Below, one piece after another: positions 8,795 through 18,201 of a stretch of 27,807 nucleotides of DNA. How positions within the stretch are numbered: the first letter of the stretch is position 1; every line of letters starts with the position of its first letter. The DNA is from Nymphaea colorata (taxonomy: Eukaryota; Streptophyta; Magnoliopsida; Nymphaeales; Nymphaeaceae): contig NW_022204687.1 of NCBI RefSeq assembly GCF_008831285.2, positions 1 to 27,807 on the forward strand, in the 5' to 3' direction. Under the pieces are notes generated by a model, which saw only the letters and a list, made by a program, of their open reading frames with translations, was not told the DNA's origin and did not search any database. The translations under genes were made by a program, and so were the position numbers.

Positions 8795-10881
8795 ATGACG
8801 GAATTGACACTCGCAGATATTGACTTTTACGAAAGAAAGATAAAGTCTGTGGAGCAGGACAACATTTATCTTCATGAGGAGATCGTAAAGTTAAGGGCCC
8901 GCTTGAGATCGCATAGGATTATGAGATTAAGTATAGCTTGCTGGTGTCCAATAATCAGAAGGAGATGGAAAGGATTAAAAATAACCTAGAAAGACAGTAG
9001 TAAATCAGGTCTCAACAGTTAGTGGTAACCAGATTGAGAGAAAACGATCAGAAGTGGCTTGCATAGATGAATTAACTTTAGGCAAAGCTTCACAAGGAAG
9101 CAGAGATATAGATCGAGAACATAAAAAAACAACTTGCAAGTGTAAGCTAATAGTTGAGGATACTTAAGGAGAAGGAAGAATAGATATAATTCTTCGGCTT
9201 CAAGATGTCTAAGATGGAGAAGGAGAACCAAAACCTAAAGGAAGAGATTGAAGAAATGAGATAGTTTTACTAAAAGCAGCGAGCTGAAGAAACAACCAGA
9301 ATTCGATCAACTCTGAGCCAGACTTACCGTTAAAAGCTGGAAAAATAAAATAACAGATATGAATAAAAGATAATTAACCTCGAAAATAGACTGAACCACC
9401 TAGAAATGGAAGATGATAACGTAAGCTTCAAAGTATCAAATGCAACCAACCGTGAATTAGCTACTCTTAAAGTACTCTTAGAGTAGAAATCAAAGCAATA
9501 CGCCAAAGAACTTGAGGATCTAAGCCATCAACTGACGACTAAAAATGAATAAATCACAAATCTAATCAGATAAAGCTCAGCAAAAGATGATGAATACCGG
9601 GAGAATCTAAAATAAAAAAATTAATACATAGCTACTCTGAGGATAAGATCTTGGAACGTGAAAAATAACATGAGACTTAACTATTGAACTGGTTAAAGAT
9701 TAAACGCTTAGAAGTAGTAATAAAAAGCAGAACTCAACGCTTAGGTTTACAAGCTAAATTGTGAGATCTCAAGATCCAATGAACTCTGGGGCGAAAGGAT
9801 TCTTAATCATTAGAATGAAATAGACGAGCTAAATAAGCAATTCTAGGAGGAAAGAAGAAAAATCATTGAAGAAAAAAACATGCACAAAAGGAAGTATTCG
9901 GAGCTCAGCTTGAAGATGAAGGAAGCAGATGGATAAAGATAAAGTGGTGATACCCAGATGCTGATCAATAGCTTAAGGGATATGGATATTAAAGAGGATC
10001 AAATTGGCAGCTATTAAAACGGAATTACTTTCTTATAAAGACAATATAAAAAGTGCCAGTTGAAATTGTAAGAAAAAAGCAGGATTGTGAGCAACTATAC
10101 AAGGATATCAACGATATACGACAGATGCTGACAAGGAGGTGAATGAACTGAAATAAAAGATGAAGAAAGATAAAAAATAATATACTGAAAGAATACTTGC
10201 ACTTGAAAACTAGCTTAGAGACACATAGGATAAGCTAAGAAACAAGTAAAGATAGGAAAGAAAAAGATAAAGATAAATTTATAAGGAAAAACTTTCACTA
10301 GAGGAGCAAAACAAAGCATTAAAAGAATTAAATCAGGAATGCAAAGAGATTACAATCGAGTCATCGAGGATAAGAAAGGAGTGTAGGCCAGCTTTAGAGA
10401 AGAAAGATAGAAAAGCTTTGCCAGCAGAAGTGATCTAAATCTGATCAAGAAGCAGAAATGGCTTGAACTTTAAAAGCAAAAGAATGAGCTGCAGATCATA
10501 TTCAAAGAAAAATAATAGCAAATTAAATTAGAATATGAACAAAAGCTCGATGATAAGGTTAATCAACTTAATAAGCTTTTCAGATCATGAAATCACCCAA
10601 AAGTAAAATGAAATACTCAAGAGAGACAACGAAAACTTTTGGAACAGCTTGAAGAAAATAAATAAAACTCTAAAATAGCAGACTTCAACAAGAAAATGGC
10701 ATCTCTTAATTTATAAATTGCACTTACTCAAAATCTCTACGACTGTTTGATCCAAGCAAAGTCCAGAGTCAATTCTCCGATATAAATCGAAAGCGAAGTC
10801 AAAATTGCCGAGATAAACATGGAATAATCACACTAATCCTTGCACATGAGTTTCCATCCATCTGCAAAACTTAAATTTTGA
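8795..10881 (+). CDS. Long coiled-coil protein
   Basis: About 695 residues in total, starting MTELTLADIDFYERKIKSVEQ and reading almost entirely as heptad-rich Glu/Lys/Gln/Leu helix (for example KEKEEQIQFFGFKMSKMEKE, LKEEIEEMRQFYQKQ). Its dense TAA/TAG glutamines mean no standard-code ORF reveals it. The final non-coiled stretch is LHMSFHPSAKLKF and TGA. At least eight one-base frame steps are needed, the first near 8906, nearly all in the one-base-missing direction. No motor, EF-hand or other enzymatic domain was seen. By analogy such proteins serve in basal bodies, cilia or the cortex, but that is inference. The next gene follows 34 nt downstream, so a single longer gene is possible. Confidence 0.7.
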
Positions 10882-10915
10882 TAATTATACCGATATTTAT
10901 TTAATTTGAATTCGT

Positions 10916-11725
10916 ATGAGCTAATAAGAGACCTATGAAGCCTTGAAGGAAATCCTTCCTGAGCTTGAAGCAAAGCTAAGCATAACATAGAGATGGAATA
11001 TCAAGAGGAACTTCAAAAAGTTCAATCTTTTTTCAAAAAATACGCTGATGACCTGATCGCTAAAAAATAGCATGAGATAAGAGCACAAAGCGAAGCTAAT
11101 GAAGCCCACCTCAGAAGAGAACTCAGCTTGATACAAAGGTAAAGACAGCAATGGTTGAGTTTGGAACAAAATTACCGAAAGACATATTTGAATTAACTGA
11201 GTTACTAAGAATCGAAGAGTGGAAGTGACATTTCAGCATTAACTGAGATTTCCCATCAAAAAACTTTACCGACCAGATAGCCTTAGATATAGGTGATGTC
11301 TGGAAGAAAAAAGCAAGCTTTAAACAGCCAATCAGTTCAAAAATGCCCGGAAAGATACTTAAACATAGCATTTCAATCCCAGCATTCACTCAATAACTAA
11401 CATGTTCAGAGAGGCAACCAACATGAATACTGAAAACTCAGCAACAGAAGAATCAGTCATCGAGGATAGGCCTTTGAAGGAACCAGAAAGTAGTCAAAAA
11501 AAGAAGTGGAAAATCGGATAGAAGACAGTTCTCGGTACAGATGTGGATGATAGGGCAAAAAGGCAAGATACATTAGTCTTGAGTCCTCCCAAAATTGATG
11601 AAGATAAGTCCATGAAAAGCAGTCTTTTGCAGCCTCCTAGCCAAAATGTGTCATCAAAGTCGTCGATTTTTTGGAACTAGTAAGGAAAAAAGAAGTTTCT
11701 TTCTATGATTAGGAACATCAAGTGA
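10916..11725 (+). CDS. Hypothetical hydrophilic protein with N-terminal helix
   Basis: About 270 residues, starting MSQQETYEALKEILPELEAK. A helical, possibly coiled N-terminal third (KVQSFFKKYADDLIAKK, HEIRAQSEANEAHLRREL) leads to LPKDIFELTELLRIEEW. The C-terminal part is low-complexity and charged (TNMFREATNMNTENSATEES, LLQPPSQNVSSKSS) and ends FLSMIRNIK. There are about five frame steps, nearly all one base missing, so internal boundaries are approximate. The final stretch of about 110 codons is uninterrupted. It may be a separate gene or the continuation of the coiled-coil gene just upstream. It converges on the NEK kinase gene with 38 nt between stops. Confidence 0.6.
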
Positions 11726-11763
11726 AATTAATACCGATTGATCATCTAATAAATATAAATATA

Positions 11764-13791
11764 TCAATTTTTCATTATCTTCCCATAGAAGTTTTGACCT
11801 TTAATAAGCCTTCTGATTTGCGAATCATTTGGATTACTGTTCCTGAGTCCAAACAGATCATAGCGGTTGTTCTTTGACTGAGGATTATTTAATATCTTAT
11901 TTTGGACTTCATAAAGATAGGAATTTGAATTATTTTTATTGAATTTTTCTGAGTTGTTTCTACTGACTGCGTGAGGATAGATATGAGCACTCAAAGAATT
12001 TGGAATGGCGTATGAATAGCTGATGGGATTGAGATTATTGGCGCTTTGCTAGCTTTTAATGTGGTTCAATTTTGTATTAATTCGTGTGATTAGTAAATTG
12101 GTGGCTATTTGATGTTCTTGTATCTGGCTTCAAGACGCTCCTTGAGTTCAGAATATCCAGACATCTTGACTGATTTAAGATTAGCTGAACGGCATCTTAT
12201 CTTATCCCTCTCTATCTTTTCGAGCTTTTATAATAGATATGGGTCTCTGCTTTTACCCACTATATCTTTCGATCTGAAAACATCTAATTCTTTTATCTCA
12301 ATCACCTATGATAGGCTTTCTGTCAGAATTATAAATGGGGCAGGGTTACCACTCTGAGGCCTTAGGTTTGAAATATAATAAGGAGGATTTTTTTCGGGTT
12401 GCCTTACTTGAAGATAATTGCATGAAAGAGGTCGTTTCTTTCGATTCGGATTTTATTTTATTGGACTGAGATATTCACAACTATTCTTAATTAATCCTTC
12501 TTGTCTTGGCTATGTAATGCTGCTATGTATTTTAGCTTTTTGATTGTAATTCTTTCTGCTAAAAACTCTTTAGTTGGAACTCGGTTGATTCCATTTAAAT
12601 GATTTTTGATTCTCTCAGGAAGAGGGATGGGATCCTCAAGCTTACGTTCATAGCTATAGTGAGATTCCTATTGTTTGACATTCTTGCAATTCTATGTCTT
12701 TACCTTTGCATTAGATTTCAACAGTTTTTATAATTTTAGCTTTGAGATATCTTGGACATTTGATGCAGTCATTTTGGTGATGGTTTTTCCTTGTTAGTAG
12801 TCTGATGCACTTTAATACTTTGATTCTGGAAGTTGGCTATTCAATTTTTTGAGATCGGTTGGCATCTTTATGGTCGATAAAGCTTATCGTTGTTAGTAGG
12901 GCCTACTTTTTCACCGAAATTTCGTAATAATCACACTTTGATAATATATTCCGCCTTATTTCAAGAGCTACTTAGCAGAAGGACGATCTTTTGCTCGTTG
13001 GCTCAAGCACATATTGATAACTTGCTAAAGCTAAGGTGAGTAAGCCTTAGGTATTGGCTCATAATATCCTTTTTGAACATTCTTGTAAAGTTAGTTCAAA
13101 TCCTTACCATTGAATGGAGGCTTTAAGCAACACATCTAATACAAAATGCATCCAAAGGACCAAATATCTGACTGGCTTCCATAAGGTTAATCCCTCCATA
13201 TTTCAGGGCTTGCATAAAACGGTGTCCCGGTTTGAGTTTGGACCAATCTTTGCTGATGGTCGTTAACTTTCGAAACATTTAAATCACCCAGTTTGTAAAT
13301 TCCATCACAGATGAAGATGTTGGCGCTTTTTAGGTCTCGATGCAGGATGGAATTTCCATGAAGGATAAACAGACCTGATAGGATATGATAGGCGGCCTTC
13401 CATATTTATACTTCTGAAAGCAATTTCTTCTTTTATTTGTGTTCTTGTATCTTTTTAAGCAAATCTCCATCATCTACATTTCATTATTTTTACTTGCCCA
13501 TTCCATAACGATACACAAGAGATGAAGTTTCTCATCGAAAAATGCCTACTTGTATGTAATTATGTAATTCGATGAAAGAGATGCCAAATTCTGATCTCGT
13601 TTAGTGCGTTGGCTTTTTCTTTCTATTTTAGGCATGCAATTTTAATCTAAAACTTATGGGAAAGGTACCTTTTTCAAGGCGTAGATGCCGCCATCGCTCA
13701 CTCGCTTCACCTTGTAAACAGAGCTGAAAGTACCCTCACCGATCTTGGCTAAGGGCATAAAGCTGCTTAGAGTTGGGTTAGTATTTGTCAT
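11764..13791 (-). CDS. NEK (NIMA-related) Ser/Thr protein kinase
   Basis: Kinase domain from the start: MPLAKIGEGTFSSVYKV (glycine loop), ALKKI lysine, KANALNEIR (the NEK helix C block), AFFDEKLHLLCIVMEWANDGDL, HRDLKSAN catalytic loop, LGDLNVSK, GTPFYASPE, SDIWSFGC and AKDRPSA. The DFG position reads DLN: the metal-binding Asp is kept, and Phe-Gly becomes Leu-Asn. Two short introns (13647-13668 and 13474-13493) interrupt the N-lobe, with a one-base step between them (near 13590). A C-terminal extension of about 360 residues, rich in Lys, Asn, Ser and Gln, ends with GQNFYGKIMKN. It needs several more one-base steps. NEKs act in cilia, basal bodies and cell division, and ciliates have expanded this family. 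Confidence 0.92.
13474..13493 (-). other. 20-nt intron in the NEK gene
   Basis: On the minus strand GTAAAAA to ATGTAG. Splicing joins VMEWAN to DGDLLKKIQEHK, the expected hinge-region sequence of a NEK. Confidence 0.9.
13647..13668 (-). other. 22-nt intron in the NEK gene
   Basis: On the minus strand GTACCTT to GTTTTAG. Splicing joins YALKK to IKIACLKQKEKANALNEIR. Unspliced, the conserved helix is out of frame. Confidence 0.92.
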
Positions 13792-14043
13792 ATTTTTATC
13801 TTTATAAATAATAAAATGAGAGATTATTCGAAGCTTAACGTTTTTAAAACTGAATATCTGTCGATAGAATGACAGAAAAGATATAAGTGACACTATCTAT
13901 GAATTGATTGATGAAAATAAATCTATTTGAATATGCCATATATTGATAACGATGAAGTATTCTGTAGCATAATTCGTATTGTTATAAGTTAGGAACAGTT
14001 TTAGTGGTAAAATGAAAAGAAAATGATCATTTTAGTATTGGAA
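13792..14043. other. Intergenic, AT-rich
   Basis: 252 bases between the SHIPPO-like gene and the NEK gene, both minus strand. The NEK promoter should be here. No RNA gene or repeat was seen. An in-frame upstream Met at 13893 exists, but MTNTNPTLSSF at 13791 directly precedes the kinase domain and is preferred. Confidence 0.45.
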
Positions 14044-14888
14044 TCAGCCGAAGCTCGAAAATGATTTGCTAAATAACATGAAAATTACTATTGACCAGGA
14101 CCTGGAACAAACAGTTTTGTCTTTTCAACGAGTCCCTGCCTTGGCGATTTTGAAAAGACGCAGGAGCTTGCACTGATATGTTTAGCTAAGCTGTATCTTC
14201 CAACTTTATTTATGTTGTCAACATCAGCATACTCTCCTGGTCCTAATTCTCTTTTTCGTTGACTCAGAGGTAAGGATCGTTCAAGTTGCGAAAATCTGCC
14301 ATTAGTGAAATTTCGATGCCTTGATGTGATATAGTAATTAGACGTCCCGATGGCTTCGTAGTTGTAAGCTCCTGGTCCTGGAAGCTAAATTTTCCACTGT
14401 TTACCTTTGAAACTTTTTCTAAATAGTGGTCAGTCAGGCGAGAGTTGAAAGAAGGAGCTCTTAAATCTCTTCTGGGATTGGGATCATATGCGCCAGGAGG
14501 AGGCAATTTTTGGAGATATTTGATATCACCAAATGGTCCAGTGATTTCCATTTTCTAAATGTTGGTTTCTGTACTTAACGGCATGTTCCAAAGGACTTCA
14601 TCCTTATCCTCTGAGCCGGATCATTGAGTTTTTATCGAAGTTAGTACGTACCCACTCCCGGTATGAATGAATGATCTCCGATTCCAAATACCTTATGGCC
14701 ATAGCCTTGAGTTGTGGTCCTTTGGGCTCTTGTCGTGGGAAGATCATAAAATTCTTCACATCTAATTTACTTGAAGGTTACACTGGTTTATGATCGCGCT
14801 AATGGAATCTTTTATCTCTGGAAAAGGAGTATTTCTGTTTTGATGTGGAATTGTTGAGAGAGTGTTCTGAAAGGTCACTGGTTTGCAT
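14044..14888 (-). CDS. SHIPPO / sperm-tail PG-rich repeat protein (ODF3/STPG-like)
   Basis: Multiple Pro-Gly repeats typical of the SHIPPO/STPG family are spread along about 275 residues: SFIPGVGTY, LPPPGAYDP, ELGPGEYAD and the final FVPGPGQYKSF. Between them are the usual short segments with KYSFSRDKRF-, FSKSPR- and SFG-type motifs. Proteins of this family line microtubules of cilia and flagella as luminal or peripheral microtubule-binding proteins. The last intron (20 nt, 14069-14088) is needed to complete PGPGQY. About four one-base frame steps occur (near 14267 and others). The start at 14888 is the first ATG in frame. An upstream exon joined by a 52-nt GT...AG intron is conceivable because the frame stays open with family-like residues. 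It diverges from the ULK-like kinase. Confidence 0.82.
14069..14088 (-). other. 20-nt intron in the SHIPPO-like gene
   Basis: On the minus strand GTAATT to ATTTAG. Removal joins PGPGQ to YKSFSSFG and TGA, giving a family-like C-terminal repeat. Confidence 0.88.
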
Positions 14889-15072
14889 CAGTTTCGGAAT
14901 AAATTTATATTTGCACTAAATTAATAAAACATCGGTTTTAAATTTTATGATAAAGTGGAGAGCTTACCATTAATACTTTGAGTATGTGGGATTGATACAT
15001 AAATTACTGGAGATTATCATATCCATCGATTTGATATAGCTGCTTAATATCAGTTATTACATTATAAAGCAT
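14889..15072. promoter_or_regulatory. 184-nt divergent promoter region
   Basis: Lies between the starts of the SHIPPO-like (minus) and ULK-like (plus) genes, so it should carry both promoters. AT-rich; no named element recognised. Confidence 0.4.
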
Positions 15073-17021
15073 ATGCAGACGAACCAGGCAAGACCCATCA
15101 ATGATCTCTATTGCATCAACGAATCCACACTACTAGGGAAAGGATCAACAGGCAATGTTTATCTTGGCTTCGAGAGGAATAACCCCTACAATCGCGTTGC
15201 CATCAAAGTCATCGACCTTAGAACCATCGATAATTAAGTCACCAGATACCTGCTCAGTTGCGAAATCGCAGCTTTAAGCAATTTAGGAAAGATAGCCAAC
15301 ACAGGCCATGAGAATATAGTAAAATTGCATGACATTGTACTCCAAGATCATTTTATTTATCTCATCATGGAGCACCTGTAAGGCGGAACCTTAGCAGATT
15401 ATATAAAAAGGCATCCGCTAGGATTAAACTAGAACTAAGCCCTATTTATCTTCAGGCAAATACTCGAAGGATATGCCCACATGAGAAACAAGCAAATAGT
15501 ACATAGAGATCTGAAACCAGATAACGTCTTGTTCAAAGGCGACCCAGAAAAGTGCAAAAAAGTGGCTATCATTGACTTTGGATACTGTGAAATGTAGTAG
15601 GTCCGAATAAACCTCAATTGTACTATAATGTTGGATCCCCTAAATATATGTCCCCTGAAGCATACAGGTAAAATCACTATTCCTAAAAAAGCGATATTTG
15701 GGCCTTAGGAGTCATCTTCTACGAAATGCTGGCAGGTAAAACATGTGATCATGGGATGAGCATGGAAAAATATCTTGAAATGATTGAAAAGCAAGGCATT
15801 CCGCTTCCAGCAAACATAAGTCCATTTAACAAGCATATCTTATGCATCATGCTCAGTTATGTTCATAATAATCGGCTTAATGCTGACCAAATACTCAGAG
15901 AAATAGATTCCTATCTCAACAGTCTCAATCACCAAAAGAGTGAAGTCATTCTCAGGACAAGTCTCCAAGATCTCGATAACAGAGTACTAACAGAGGAAAA
16001 TTTCAATGTAAGAATGAACAAAAATAGCAGCGTTTTTCAATCCTTGATTCTTCCTACTAACAATGACGGCCCTAGGAGAAGTTTCAACCAAAATAGTGCA
16101 AATGGCTGGGATAAAAACTAGTATATTTTCTAAAGAAGATCAGTCAAACCTGGAAGCAGAATACCCACAATCCAGATTAACTCAAGACCGATTATTTAGT
16201 TCAAGAGTAACATGATTCCATAGGTGAATGGAAAATCGGAAAATGGTGACCTTGCAGGAAGAGATTTGATCCAAAGAAGGCCTATACCAAACTATTAGCA
16301 AAATGCTGCTATAAATTTGGCTTCAATAAAAAGCAATATCTTAAGCAGTACAATAAGCCAGCTTCCACCGACTCAACATGAGCAGAGTGGTCAAAATTTT
16401 TATCAAACCCAACCTAAATTCTTTCAAAATCCTCAAAACGTTACAAATATTCCAATCTTTCTTGACCAGAAGCCTCAAAGCGCTCTTCCACCTAAGAATT
16501 AAGCTCTGAACACTCCTCCACTTCCGTTGATCAATAGTAATAACAACAATATGGCAAAGAGAATACAATTTGTCAACAATATCCCCAATATCAAGCCTAA
16601 TCCTGTTCAGTTCATGCATACCGACCTCCATTCCATAGGAACTCCTTCAAATAATGGAATAAAGATAAAGATAAACAATCCTCCTCTCTTGCATATTCAA
16701 CAAGAGAAAAAAATTGAAATAGAACAGCCAGCTGAGACTCAAAAATACCACTCTACAGAGAAACAACCAATAACTGTGGCGAACAGCGTTCAGTTTTTTA
16801 CAGATAAGAAACCAAACATTCCTTAACCTTCTCAGCCTCCCCAACCACCCCAGCATTCTTAATCTCCACAAAAATCTCAAAGACAAATAATCAACCTTCG
16901 GCCAGCCTTTGTGACTGGTTAGATCAAGGTCGGTTTTACGAAGCTTCAACCTCAAAGAGGGCCTAAGTACCATCAACTTCACCCCCAAATCCCGTTACTA
17001 AAGCAAGGTTTTTGTGCTTGA
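15073..17021 (+). CDS. Ser/Thr protein kinase, ULK/ATG1-like, with long disordered tail
   Basis: About 649 residues with a single one-base step near 15593-15603, inside the activation segment. Motifs: LLGKGSTGNVYLG, VAIKVID, NIVKLHDI, YLIMEHLQGGTLADYI, HRDLKPDNVLF, IDFGY, GSPKYMSPEAY, KSDIWALGVIFYEMLAG. All catalytic residues are present. The catalytic domain is short and is followed by a tail of over 350 residues rich in Asn, Gln, Pro and Ser, with PQPSQPPQPPQ-like runs and many Gln encoded by TAA/TAG. The tail frame is unbroken for 1.4 kb. ULK-type kinases are greatly expanded in ciliates; some act in autophagy or ciliary assembly, but the role here is unknown. The family assignment rests on overall pattern and is less firm than for the GSK3-like and NEK genes. 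Confidence 0.88.
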
Positions 17022-17092
17022 TTTATTTTGTTTGATTTATGAATTTAAAATTGATTTAAAGATATGTTTAGATTCCAAGTCAGGGCAATCAA
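17022..17092. other. Convergent intergenic spacer
   Basis: 71 bases between the stops of the ULK-like kinase (plus) and RanBP1 (minus), rich in A and T. Both 3' UTRs must be short or overlap. Confidence 0.5.
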
Positions 17093-17692
17093 TCATTCCT
17101 TTTTCTCCTCAACCTTCTCCTCAGCCTTCTCCTCAGTCTTCGCTTCAGCCTTGGCCTTCTTCTCCTCAGTGGTCTTCTTGTTTGATTCGCAAGCCTCGTT
17201 GAATTCCTTTCCGAATCTGTCGAACTCTTCCTTTGAGGTGAATCGTGCGCAGAACTTCTAGACTGCGGGAACCTCGTCAGAGATGTCTGTGGCGGCCCAA
17301 GTCCACGAGTTGTTGCTGGTCTTGAGTTGCTCGAGGTTGCCCAGAAGGTCCTGCTTGATGGGGAAGTGGTTGATGGTGCACTTGTGGGTCTTTTCGGCAC
17401 GGCTCAAGATTCTGATCATGTTCGAAACTTTGTGCTTGAGGAAGCGGAGCTCTCCAACGCCTCTCTCCTTCCACTCTCCCTTGCGGAACCTGTAGATCTT
17501 CGACCTGAACTTGGCCAGTTCCTCTTCCTACTCCTCACCGGTGACGACTGGAATTTCGGGAAGGTCAACAATTTTCCAATTGCCAATCACCTCCTTCTCA
17601 ACGTCCTCGTCGTCGTCGCCCTCCTCGTCCTCCTTGTGCTCTTCGGGCTTGGGGTCCTGTTTGGTCTCTTCAGGCTTGTTTGAATTGAACAT
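17093..17692 (-). CDS. Ran-binding protein 1 (RanBP1)
   Basis: 199 residues, unbroken and intronless. An acidic N-terminus (EEHKEDEEGDDDEDVEKE) leads into the Ran-binding domain: KIYRFRKGEWKERGVGELR, FLKHK, IRILSRAEKTHK, NHFPIK, SWTWAATDISDE, CARFTSKEEFDRFGKEF. A charged Lys/Glu/Ala C-terminal tail follows. RanBP1 binds Ran-GTP and, with RanGAP, promotes GTP hydrolysis at the cytoplasmic side of the nuclear pore, releasing transport receptors. The domain is complete and of normal length. Codon use is strikingly GC-rich at third positions compared with neighbours, as expected for a highly expressed gene. ATG at 17692 is preferred over one 24 nt upstream because MFNSNKPEE starts the hydrophilic protein directly. 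Confidence 0.96.
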
Positions 17693-18201
17693 AGTTGAAG
17701 TTAATATTATATTCAAAGCGTGGGAATAGGCTCAATTTATTTGAGAATAATTGGGATTTAGTTATATGCTCATCTCGCTTTAGAGTATAAACTATATTTT
17801 TTCTCGTGGGGCATGATCGATGAGAATGGAGAAGCATGGATGGATGGTCGTGATGATATGGCTTTTGCTTTGATGGTTATCCACTCTTTTTAATAAATAT
17901 TCGATCATTTCCATTAGATTTTAACATGAAAAATGATGAAATGTAGCACTTAGCAACATAAATCACCCACAAGAGTGATGATTTTAGCAATTAGATTAAT
18001 TTTGAATAAAAAACATCTATGAAGAGATGGAATGGGTCATGCCTACAAGAAAATTATCTTTTGATTATATAAGACTTAGTCTAAGTTTTCAGGAAGAAAA
18101 GATGAAATCTGCCAGCAAGCCAAAGAAAAAGGTATTATCATCTCAGCTAGACAAGCTGATTATTTCATTTGCGTAAAAATACTAAATAATAAAAACATCA
18201 T
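17693..18201. other. 509-nt intergenic region upstream of RanBP1
   Basis: Mostly AT-rich noncoding sequence between the calpain-like stop and the RanBP1 start, both minus strand. The RanBP1 promoter must be here. A weak plus-strand ORF lies at 17926-18105. No tRNA or other RNA gene was seen. Confidence 0.5.
17926..18105 (+). CDS. Possible small hypothetical ORF
   Basis: 59 residues starting MKNDEMQHLATQ, with five to six TAA/TAG codons as Gln and ending in TGA after FRKKR. It is hydrophilic and reads plausibly. However, a 60-codon frame without TGA is common by chance in such AT-rich sequence, and no family is recognised. Confidence 0.25.

Noticed and set aside
17089-17474. Arg-rich and Pro-rich ORFs within 17089-17474
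   Set aside because: They overlap RanBP1 in other frames and arise from its GC-rich codons.
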